Of a stretch of 64,000 nt of DNA, positions 52,510-59,344 are shown piece after piece (within the stretch, counting starts at the first letter, position 1; every line of letters begins with the position of its first letter). This DNA is from Clostridiales bacterium (GTDB taxonomy: Bacteria > Bacillota > Clostridia > Oscillospirales > CAG-272): NCBI GenBank assembly GCA_022791685.1, contig JAAVZO010000025.1:1-64000 (forward strand). The letters are read 5' to 3'. The notes beneath the pieces are model-generated. The model ran no database searches and had not been told where the DNA came from. It saw nothing but the letters and a program-made list of their open reading frames with translations. A program made the translations under genes and the position numbers.

Positions 52510-54486
52510 TTATCTTACTCTCTCACCAAGCGGAGTTTCTGGGTCAAGGAATATGACTCTTACTTGCTCCTCACCGGACGCAATAATCATACCCTGACTC
52601 TCAACACCGCAAAGCTTTGCCGGAGCAAGGTTTGCAACGACGATAAGCTTCTTACCAATCAAATCCTCAGGCTTATAGAACTTCGCTATACCCGATACAA
52701 CCTGACGCTTTTCGTAGCCAAGGTCGAGCTGTAATTTCAGCAGCTTCTTCGCCTTCGGTACATTCTCGCAGGCAATAACCTGAGCTGTGCGCAGCTCTAC
52801 CTTCATGAAATCGTCAATACCGATAATCGCGCAGCCCTCCGGCTTTTCGGAAGCTTTTGCAGCAGCTTCAGCCTTTGCAATAGCTTCCGCACGCTCAGCT
52901 TCAACCTCAGCGAGCAGCTTTGCCTCATCAATGCGCGCAAACAGCGGCTTACCCTCTCCGACCGATACTCCGGTCTTGAGTCCACCAAAGCTGTCAACGC
53001 TGTCGAGTGAACGAACGTCGGTCGCCAGCTGGTCGAGTATCGCAGCACTTGTAGTCGGCATGAACGGCTCGAGCAGAATTGCCGCAATGCGGATAGTTTC
53101 AAGCAGATTATATAATACCGTTCCAAGTCTCGGCATGGAAGCTTCATCTTTAGCGAGAACCCACGGTGTAGTCTCGTCGATATACTTGTTCGCGCGACGG
53201 AGCAGCGCAAATATCGCATCGCTTGCGTCTGCGAGATGGAAGCTGTCCATATTCTTCGCAACTGCAGCGGCAGCTTCAGCAGCGGCAGCCTTCAATTCAG
53301 CGTCGAGCGGCTCAATCACATCACCCGACTGAATGATTCCACCGAAATACTTGTGAGTCATCGCAATCGTGCGGTTTACGAGATTTCCAAGGTTGTTCGC
53401 GAGGTCGGCATTATAGCGAGTGATTATCGTCTCGTAGGTAATGCTTCCGTCCGACGAATACGGCATTTCGGATAAGCAATAGTGACGCACGCCGTCGATT
53501 CCAAAACGCTTTACAAGGTCGTCAGCGTAAATAACATTTCCTCTCGATTTGCTCATCTTATCAGTTCCGAAATTGAACCAAGGATGACCAAATATCTTCT
53601 TAGGCATAGGAAGTCCAAGCGCCATCAGGAATATCGTCCAATAGATCGAGTGGAAACGCATGATATCCTTACCGATCACGTGAACATCGCAAGGCCAAAA
53701 TTTATTGAACTGCTCAGTCGGTGCAACATTTCCGTTTTCGTCAAGACGCAGTCCGATTCCGGTCGCGTAGTTGAACAGTGCGTCGAGCCATACATATACA
53801 ACGTGCTTGCTATCAAAATCTACCGGAATGCCCCACTTGAATGATGAACGTGATACGCAGAGGTCCTGGAGTCCAGGCTTAATGAAGTTGTTCACCATTT
53901 CCTTGCGGCGCAGTTCAGGCTCAATAAAATCGGGGTGTTCCTCGATATACTGTAAAAGCTTGTCCTGATACTTGCTCATCTTGAAGAAATAAGCTTCTTC
54001 ATTAGCTTTTTCTACCGGACGACCACAGTCGGGGCATTTACCATCGACTACCTGAGTCTCAGTGAAGAAGGATTCGCACGGAACGCAGTACCAGCCCTCA
54101 TACGAGCCCTTATATATATCGCCCTGCTCATATAGCTTCTTAAACACGCGCTGTATAGTCTCAACGTGATAATCGTCCGTAGTACGCATAAATTTATCAT
54201 GCGACGAACCGACCGATGCCCATACTTCCTTAACTTCATCAGAAACACGATCAACATATTCCTTAGGCGAAATTCCAGCCTTAGCAGCGAGATTTTCAAT
54301 TTTAAGTCCATGCTCATCAGTACCGGTCATGAAAAATACATCATAACCCTCCTGACGTTTGCGGCGGGCAACCGCGTCCGCCATAACTACATCATAAGTA
54401 TTGCCGATATGCGGCTTTCCAGACGCATAAGCAATAGCTGTCGTGATGTAGTAACTGCCTTTATTATGTTCGTAACAATTGCACAT
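52510..54486 (-). CDS. metG: Methionine--tRNA ligase
   Basis: 658 residues. Class I synthetase: HIGN variant of the HIGH motif in SGKPHIGNTYD, KMSKS loop in TDKMSKSRGN, and a zinc knuckle CVPC...CPDCG. A helical anticodon domain follows and then a C-terminal tRNA-binding OB fold (DDFMKVELRTAQVIACENV) fused in one chain, as in most Firmicutes. An alanine/glutamate-rich linker joins the parts. I start at ATG 54486, seven bases after GGAGG; the track start at 54510 precedes that site. A structured element lies just upstream. Confidence 0.95.
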   Translation of the reverse strand: MCNCYEHNKGSYYITTAIAYASGKPHIGNTYDVVMADAVARRKRQEGYDVFFMTGTDEHGLKIENLAAKAGISPKEYVDRVSDEVKEVWASVGSSHDKFMRTTDDYHVETIQRVFKKLYEQGDIYKGSYEGWYCVPCESFFTETQVVDGKCPDCGRPVEKANEEAYFFKMSKYQDKLLQYIEEHPDFIEPELRRKEMVNNFIKPGLQDLCVSRSSFKWGIPVDFDSKHVVYVWLDALFNYATGIGLRLDENGNVAPTEQFNKFWPCDVHVIGKDIMRFHSIYWTIFLMALGLPMPKKIFGHPWFNFGTDKMSKSRGNVIYADDLVKRFGIDGVRHYCLSEMPYSSDGSITYETIITRYNADLANNLGNLVNRTIAMTHKYFGGIIQSGDVIEPLDAELKAAAAEAAAAVAKNMDSFHLADASDAIFALLRRANKYIDETTPWVLAKDEASMPRLGTVLYNLLETIRIAAILLEPFMPTTSAAILDQLATDVRSLDSVDSFGGLKTGVSVGEGKPLFARIDEAKLLAEVEAERAEAIAKAEAAAKASEKPEGCAIIGIDDFMKVELRTAQVIACENVPKAKKLLKLQLDLGYEKRQVVSGIAKFYKPEDLIGKKLIVVANLAPAKLCGVESQGMIIASGEEQVRVIFLDPETPLGERVR

Positions 54487-54511
54487 TATATTTCCTCCGA
54501 TTATATTCAAC

Positions 54512-54612
54512 TTGTCACGGCATCAGTGGGGGATTGAATCCAACGAATCTACGATTCGTATACTGATGCGAAATGTTCACCGCCGCCTTAGAGGCGGGGG
54601 ACATCGTGACAA
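54512..54612. other. Structured 101-base element before metG
   Basis: Nested complementary segments form a three-way junction: outer stem TTGTCACG/CGTGACAA (54512-54519, 54605-54612); left arm GCATCAGT/ACTGATGC (54520-54527, 54562-54569) topped by ACGAATC/GATTCGT (54543-54549, 54553-54559); right arm CCGCCT/AGGCGG (54583-54588, 54592-54597). Unpaired GGGGGATTGAATCC and GAAATGTTCACC lie at the junction. It has neither T-box nor SAM-riboswitch signatures. It could be a leader RNA of metG or an IS200/IS605-derived palindromic element. Confidence 0.7.
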
Positions 54613-54645
54613 TGTTATATAGAATTATCGCCATTAAGGCGGGAT

Positions 54646-55794
54646 TTATTCGAACTCTTCACCACCGACGAATACACGTGTACACTCGCTGAAATCCTTA
54701 TCCGTAATGATAAAATCAGCACGCTTGCCGACCTCAAGTGAGCCGACCTCACTATCAGCGCCAACCATCCTTGCAGGATTTATCGTTGCACAAGGAAGCG
54801 CTTCTTCAATCGATATTCCGGCGAACTTCGAGAGATTCTTAACTCCCTTAAACATGCTGATAACGCTTCCAGTAAGCGTTCCATCAAGCAAATATGCCGC
54901 GTCACTTACTATAACGTCCGCACCGCCCATCGTATATTTACCTTCAGGCAATCCAGCCGATGGCGCAGAGTCAGTGATAAGCACAAGCTTTTCGTTGGTC
55001 TTAGCTCGATATGTCAATCGCACAACTTCCGGTACTACGTGACAGCCATCACAGATAAGCTCAGTGTACGCGTCGGACGATAAACCCGCGCCGACACATC
55101 CGGGAGCACGATGTGTGAGCGCACTCATGGCATTGTAAAGATGGGTAAATCCTATTACTCCCCATTCCATAGCCGCCTCACATTCAGCGCAGGTCGCGTT
55201 GCTGTGACCGATACTTACGGTAGCACCTTTATCGACTGCACGCTTAACAAATGCTTCCCCGCCTTCAAGCTCAGGCGCGCAGGTTATATGAAAGCGGCTA
55301 AACTTGGATTCCGGCGTGTGAATTCTGTCAATCAATCCTGCAAGCTCATCAGCATCAAGCGGAGCGAGATATTCCGGCTTATGCGCGCCCTTTTTCTTAA
55401 CATTTAGGTAGCGTCCCTCAAGATGAACACCGAGAATATGCGCACCAGATTTCTCCTCAGCGCTCGCTTTAACTGCAACATCAATGCTCGACTTGAGCTG
55501 CTCGATCGGCACCGACATCAGCGTCGGCATAAATGAAGTTGTGCCAGCCTTCGCATACGAATATGCCATCTTAGCAAATTCGTCGGTGCTTACTTCAGTC
55601 GACTCAAACCCACCGCGTCCGTGAGTATGAACGTCAATGAGTCCCGGTACGACATAAGCACCACCGAGATCAACAGTATCGCAGGTTTCATCTACTGGTA
55701 CAATAATTCCATTTTCAACAGTAAGCGAGCCGCACTCAAAACGGCGTGCCGCTGTATTGTAAATATGTGCGTTTATATATGTTACTTTTTTCAT
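54646..55794 (-). CDS. nagA: N-acetylglucosamine-6-phosphate deacetylase
   Basis: 382 residues. Removes acetate from GlcNAc-6-phosphate for amino-sugar catabolism and wall recycling. Amidohydrolase signatures: VPGLIDVHTHGRGGFES, HLEGRYL with metal glutamate, SIGHSNATCAECE, FTHLYNAMSALTHRAPG, ICDGCHVVP and the catalytic aspartate in LITDSAPSAGLPEG. I start at ATG 55794 after AGAGGAAAA; the track start at 55935 lies in the upstream methylase gene. No nagB is nearby. Sits between a TrmH gene and metG on the same strand. Confidence 0.93.
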   Translation of the reverse strand: MKKVTYINAHIYNTAARRFECGSLTVENGIIVPVDETCDTVDLGGAYVVPGLIDVHTHGRGGFESTEVSTDEFAKMAYSYAKAGTTSFMPTLMSVPIEQLKSSIDVAVKASAEEKSGAHILGVHLEGRYLNVKKKGAHKPEYLAPLDADELAGLIDRIHTPESKFSRFHITCAPELEGGEAFVKRAVDKGATVSIGHSNATCAECEAAMEWGVIGFTHLYNAMSALTHRAPGCVGAGLSSDAYTELICDGCHVVPEVVRLTYRAKTNEKLVLITDSAPSAGLPEGKYTMGGADVIVSDAAYLLDGTLTGSVISMFKGVKNLSKFAGISIEEALPCATINPARMVGADSEVGSLEVGKRADFIITDKDFSECTRVFVGGEEFE

Positions 55795-55820
55795 TTTATT
55801 TTCCTCTTTGCTTTTCGATA

Positions 55821-56642
55821 TTATCTTCTCAATAACCGCTCGCGGCAGATCTCCCAGCATATAATACCGGCAGCCGACGCAGCGTTGAGCGACTCGCATT
55901 CGGGATTCATTGGGATTATCACCGTTCCGCTGCAAGCCTCTATAAACTCATTCGACAGCCCGTGTCCCTCGTTTCCGACTGCAAAGCATACTTTGTCGGG
56001 AAGTGTCATATTCCCGAGCCGTACCGCATTATCGCGAAGCGCAGCCGCATATATTTCGCATCCCGCATTCCGCAGCTTTGCCGCAAATTCGAGCTCGTCG
56101 GCAACAATCGAAAGTCTCTGTCTAAATATCGAACCCATCGCAGCGCGTATTGTTTTCGGCGAATATATATCCGCGCAGTCTGAGCTCATATACACGCAAT
56201 CAATACCGAGTGCATATGCGGTACGAATTATCGTGCCGAGATTTCCGGGGTCGCGTATCGACGACAGCAATAGCGCACGATGATCTGCACCAATCGAGAT
56301 ATTATCCGCCCCAACTTCAAACTGCCGCGCAACCGTTACGATTCCCTGAGGTGCTTTTTCATCTGTCAGCTTCGAAAGCACCTCGTCTGTAACCTTAATG
56401 ATCCGCCCGCTGACCTTGCTAAGTTCGCCCGAAAGCTCATTGCAAATACGCTCACAGCTCGATTCAGCGATAAAAACATACTCAACATCAAGTTGGCTTT
56501 TCACCGCTTCACTAAACAGCTTCACGCCGTCGATTCTGAAAAGTCGTTCAGCGTCACGATACTTTTTGTCAGAAAGTTTCGATACACGTGTCACCAACGG
56601 ATTTTGACGGCTGGTGATAGTTTCTTTGATAAAATCTGTCAT
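55821..56642 (-). CDS. TrmH/SpoU family RNA 2'-O-methyltransferase
   Basis: 273 residues. An N-terminal substrate-binding domain (ITSRQNPLVTRVSKLSDKKYRD) is followed by the trefoil-knot SPOUT domain with motifs LLSSIRDPGNLGTIIRTA, VCFAVGNEGHGLSNE and IPMNPECESLNAASAAGI. This type, often placed beside pheS or rplT in Clostridia, methylates 23S rRNA (TsnR/RlmB-like). The target is not known. A terminator lies between its start and rplT, so it has its own promoter or depends on read-through. Confidence 0.88.
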   Translation of the reverse strand: MTDFIKETITSRQNPLVTRVSKLSDKKYRDAERLFRIDGVKLFSEAVKSQLDVEYVFIAESSCERICNELSGELSKVSGRIIKVTDEVLSKLTDEKAPQGIVTVARQFEVGADNISIGADHRALLLSSIRDPGNLGTIIRTAYALGIDCVYMSSDCADIYSPKTIRAAMGSIFRQRLSIVADELEFAAKLRNAGCEIYAAALRDNAVRLGNMTLPDKVCFAVGNEGHGLSNEFIEACSGTVIIPMNPECESLNAASAAGIICWEICRERLLRR

Positions 56643-56710
56643 TATCTGACTTTATCCTTTCATAGCATACCAAACATGAATGTACTACTACAATTCTATT
56701 CGATATACGA

Positions 56711-56738
56711 AAAAAAACCGGAACGAGCCGGTTTTTTT
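56711..56738 (-). terminator. Intrinsic terminator of the infC operon
   Basis: 11-bp stem AAAAAAACCGG / CCGGTTTTTTT with loop AACGAG; A/T runs at both ends. Lies nine bases after the rplT stop. Confidence 0.88.
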
Positions 56739-56746
56739 GTTATGAC

Positions 56747-57106
56747 TTATTTTGCGAGAGCTGCTTTAGCCTGATCCGCAATTGCGGCAAACGCGTCCTT
56801 ATCGGAAACAGCGATCTCAGCGAGCATCTTGCGGTTAAGATCTATACCGGCAATCTTGAGACCATGAATAAGGGTGGAGTAATTCATGCCGCAAACCTTA
56901 GCCTGTGCGGAAATACGAGCGATCCAAAGAGAACGGAAGTCTCTCTTCTTCTGCTTTCTTCCAGCAAACGCGTAGTTGCCGCTCTTCATTACCTGCTCTT
57001 TAGCCATCTTGAAGTGCTTAGACTTTGCACCCCAGTAGCCCTTAGCGAGCTTTAACATCTTATTTCTTCTCTTGCGAGTCATCATCGCGCCTTTAACTCT
57101 TGCCAT
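56747..57106 (-). CDS. rplT: 50S ribosomal protein L20
   Basis: 119 residues with the standard start [26 protein letters not shown] and [16 protein letters not shown]. Binds 23S rRNA early in 50S assembly and in many bacteria represses the infC operon by binding its leader RNA. Last gene of infC-rpmI-rplT, 48 bases after rpmI. Confidence 0.97.
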   Translation of the reverse strand: MARVKGAMMTRKRRNKMLKLAKGYWGAKSKHFKMAKEQVMKSGNYAFAGRKQKKRDFRSLWIARISAQAKVCGMNYSTLIHGLKIAGIDLNRKMLAEIAVSDKDAFAAIADQAKAALAK

Positions 57107-57154
57107 TTTATATTATCCTCCAGTAATTCAACAGTAATTTGTGTAAGTCTGCTA

Positions 57155-57349
57155 TTATTCGCCGAGCAGAGACTTGTAGTTTGCAGCCATAGCATTGCTC
57201 AGATAAGCGTTGCCGCGGAGCTGTCTCTTTCTCTTTGGAGTCTTAATGCCGAGCTTATGACGGCGATTTGTGTGGTTTAATTTAACCTTTCCGCTCTTGG
57301 TCAGAGAGAATCTCTTAGCGGTAGCCTTGTGTGTCTTTATTTTTGCCAT
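57155..57349 (-). CDS. rpmI: 50S ribosomal protein L35
   Basis: 64 residues: MAKIKTHKATAKRFSLTKSGK, NRRHKLGIKTPKRKRQLRG and a closing YKSLLGE, as in L35 of Firmicutes. Middle gene of the infC-rpmI-rplT operon. Confidence 0.97.
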   Translation of the reverse strand: MAKIKTHKATAKRFSLTKSGKVKLNHTNRRHKLGIKTPKRKRQLRGNAYLSNAMAANYKSLLGE

Positions 57350-57410
57350 TTTCGTTTACTCCTTTAAAAATTTCAGTGCGCCATCAGCCGTATAAACGGC
57401 AAAGCAATAA

Positions 57411-57935
57411 TTACTTGGCAGGCTGCTTTGCGGGATTGATAATCATACTCATAAAACGACCCTCAAGCGCCGGACGCTTGTCGACCGTACCGACATCCGA
57501 GCAAGCTTCTTCAAACTTTGCAAGAATATCGCGTCCGATATCGAGATGGCTCATTTCGCGTCCCTTAAACTTTACGACAACTCTAACCTTGTTTCCGTCG
57601 CCGATAAAACGGTGCGCGTGCTTTACCTTAGTCTCGAAATCATGAGTATCAATGCGGCAGGAAAGCTGGATCTCCTTAACCTCTACGACAGTCTGCTTCT
57701 TTTTAGCTTCTTTCTCCTTCTTATCGCGCTCAAAGCGGTATTTGCCGTAATCCATGATACGACATACCGGCGGCTGCGCGGTCGGAGCGATGAGCACAAG
57801 GTCAAGATCCTTCTCATACGCCATTGCAAGCGCGGCGTTGGTGGAAAGCACACCAATCTGTTCACCGTTTTCGCCTACAATTCTGACTTCCCGAGCTCTG
57901 ATTTCCTCATTGATTTGCAGTTCTTTTGTGCTAAT
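57411..57935 (-). CDS. infC: Translation initiation factor IF-3, AUU start
   Basis: 174 residues. N-domain ISTKELQINEEIRAREVRIVG with GEQIGVLS, linker KKEKEAKKK, C-domain VKEIQLSCRIDTHDFETKVKHA and GREMSHLDIGRDIL. IF-3 binds the 30S subunit and checks start codons. AGGAGG stands eight bases before ATT 57935..57933; the GTG used by the track overlaps that site, and ATG is absent. An AUU start is the classical infC feature that lets IF-3 limit its own synthesis. A terminator in the leader offers a second control. Confidence 0.95.
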   Translation of the reverse strand: MSTKELQINEEIRAREVRIVGENGEQIGVLSTNAALAMAYEKDLDLVLIAPTAQPPVCRIMDYGKYRFERDKKEKEAKKKQTVVEVKEIQLSCRIDTHDFETKVKHAHRFIGDGNKVRVVVKFKGREMSHLDIGRDILAKFEEACSDVGTVDKRPALEGRFMSMIINPAKQPAK

Positions 57936-57949
57936 AGCGAGCACCTCCT

Positions 57950-57987
57950 AATAAAACAAAAATTGTGCGAAGACCATCTCCGCACAA
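57950..57987 (-). terminator. Leader terminator (attenuator) of infC-rpmI-rplT
   Basis: Minus strand stem TTGTGCG / CGCACAA (57987..57981, 57969..57963) then TTTTTGTTTTA directly before the ribosome-binding site. Position fits L20-type leader attenuation of this operon, which is known in Bacillus. Confidence 0.75.
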
Positions 57988-58095
57988 CATAATGCAGCAA
58001 TTACCAAAGCAATTCTACATTTATTGATTATTTAAACCGCTGTCAGCAATTTGAGGCGGTGAGAACGGAGTGTTCTTCTTTACTCTTACCATAAT

Positions 58096-58124
58096 ATTAT
58101 ATCACACGATCCCTGATTTGTCAA
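58096..58124 (-). promoter_or_regulatory. Perfect promoter of the infC operon
   Basis: Minus strand TTGACA (58124..58119), 17 bp, TATAAT (58101..58096). The leader is about 150 bases. Confidence 0.9.
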
Positions 58125-58149
58125 GTGTTTTCGAGATATTTTCCATACA

Positions 58150-58197
58150 AAAATTAAAAAATAAAACCGCTGTGCACTTTAAAAAATTGCACAGCGG
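58150..58197 (-). terminator. Intrinsic terminator after the CBM9-like gene
   Basis: 10-bp stem CCGCTGTGCA / TGCACAGCGG (58167-58176, 58188-58197), 11-base loop, followed on the minus strand by TTTTATTTTTTAATTTTT. Confidence 0.85.
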
Positions 58198-58278
58198 GAA
58201 TTATAAAATTTTGCGGCAAACCGAAACACGAAGTATTCAAATATATTTTAAATATATCGTTTGGTTCTCTATATACAC

Positions 58279-59154
58279 TTAAAATCTACAGTTCACAATA
58301 GTTATCGAATCTGCCGCAAAAATTTTAACAATTATTTGCAGCGCTTCTTCGAAGCTATTGTAGTTAAAATAACCCCCCCCCGCAATTGCTGCGAGTGCGA
58401 GAGATGTTGAATCTGCTGTTTTTGCAGAAGTCTCAGCTTCAGCAGCTGCTTTTTCAGCTGCGATGAGGTCTGCAACCGTTACATCGCTGAGGAGGCACTG
58501 ACCGTATACGGAAGGATCGCTCGAAGCTTTATCGCAATCGTCTGACCAACCGAGACATATGTTACGAACGCCATTACCCTCTGCGTCGTCGTCATACTGG
58601 AAATCAATACCGAGGTACTGACCTGCTCCGCCAACTGCGCTTACATCAAATGCTGCCTCAAAGATGAATCCATCTGTTGTTCTTGTGAGAGCGTATGCAC
58701 CTTCATCGAAGGTGTTTTCGCTCTTGTCAACACACAGCCACTTCTGTATCTTAGTATCGTTGTTGTTGGAGTTGTCAAGCTGAAGGAATACTTCAACAGT
58801 ATCCTTCTCCCAGAAAGCGCCTCCAACGGTAGCTATCGTATTATCCTTTATTTCATAAAGGATATAGAGTGTACTCTTGCCATCCCAAAGAACCTTTGCA
58901 TCCATTGTTGCATAGTCCTTGCCTGCCACCTTACTTGTATCACCGAACCATGACGAAGCATTTTCCTTTACGGTATCGACCGAAATCGTTGGAGCATATT
59001 TCCATGCGTCGTCGATCTTACCATCAACAGTGATATCTGCAATGTAAGCTTCACAGGTCTTGCGTCCTGCTACTGCCGGAGCAGCGAGAGTGTTTACCGC
59101 CAGCAGCGATGAAAGCAGCGCTGCCGTCGAAAGTGTTGCGAGTATCTTTTTCAT
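58279..59154 (-). CDS. Secreted CBM9/DOMON-like carbohydrate-binding protein, slippage-altered C-terminus
   Basis: 291 residues as read. Signal peptide to about residue 29 (LLSSLLAVNTLAAPAVA). A beta-sandwich of the CBM9/DOMON type follows: DGKIDDAWKYAPTISVD, KVLWDGKSTLYILYEIKD, FWEKDTVEVFLQLDN, GFIFEAAFDVSA and LGIDFQYDDDAEG. Then an Ala/Glu helix and SLALAAIAGGG at a G9 tract (codons 258-261). In the present frame the tail is 30 residues of no recognisable kind. With eight G the frame gives GVILTTIASKKRCK and stops, a hydrophobic segment plus basic end typical of a C-terminal membrane anchor; with ten it stops after GGGLF. The anchored form is likely the native design. Confidence 0.82.
   Translation of the reverse strand: MKKILATLSTAALLSSLLAVNTLAAPAVAGRKTCEAYIADITVDGKIDDAWKYAPTISVDTVKENASSWFGDTSKVAGKDYATMDAKVLWDGKSTLYILYEIKDNTIATVGGAFWEKDTVEVFLQLDNSNNNDTKIQKWLCVDKSENTFDEGAYALTRTTDGFIFEAAFDVSAVGGAGQYLGIDFQYDDDAEGNGVRNICLGWSDDCDKASSDPSVYGQCLLSDVTVADLIAAEKAAAEAETSAKTADSTSLALAAIAGGGYFNYNSFEEALQIIVKIFAADSITIVNCRF
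58373..58381 (-). repeat. G9 homopolymer in the CBM9-like gene
   Basis: Nine C on the plus strand. Tract length selects one of three C-termini: G8 membrane anchor (273 residues), G9 30-residue tail (291), G10 short truncated end (263). Confidence 0.95.
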
Positions 59155-59222
59155 TTTATTGTAATTCCTTTCACATACCTCGCTCTAATGTGAGAAATGT
59201 TATAGATTCCAAGTGTATTCCT

Positions 59223-59251
59223 ATTTTATCACAATAAAATCATTATGTAAA
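59223..59251 (-). promoter_or_regulatory. Promoter of the CBM9-like gene
   Basis: Minus strand TTTACA (59251..59246), 17 bp, TAAAAT (59228..59223); ribosome-binding site GAAAGGAA precedes ATG 59154. Confidence 0.65.
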
Positions 59252-59300
59252 GTCAATATGTTATTTTTACTAGTCATTATGTTGTTTTTAGTTAAATTTA

Positions 59301-59326
59301 GGACTGCTGTAAACCTACAGCAGTCC
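59301..59326 (-). terminator. Hairpin after SBP 4
   Basis: 10-bp perfect stem GGACTGCTGT / ACAGCAGTCC with a six-base loop; the minus-strand tail is only moderately U-rich. A related imperfect hairpin (GGCGACTGTA / TACAGCAGCC) lies behind SBP 5 near 60980-61005. Confidence 0.6.
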
Positions 59327-59344
59327 CTATATATTTATTCGCCC

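Noticed and set aside
52787-53332. 181-residue plus-strand ORF opposite metG
   Set aside because: Ala/Ser-rich shadow of the Ala/Glu-rich linker of MetG; no initiation signals.
54512-54612. T-box or SAM riboswitch before metG
   Set aside because: No T-box sequence (GGTGGCACCGCGG type), no specifier stem and no SAM-I core; left as an unassigned structure.
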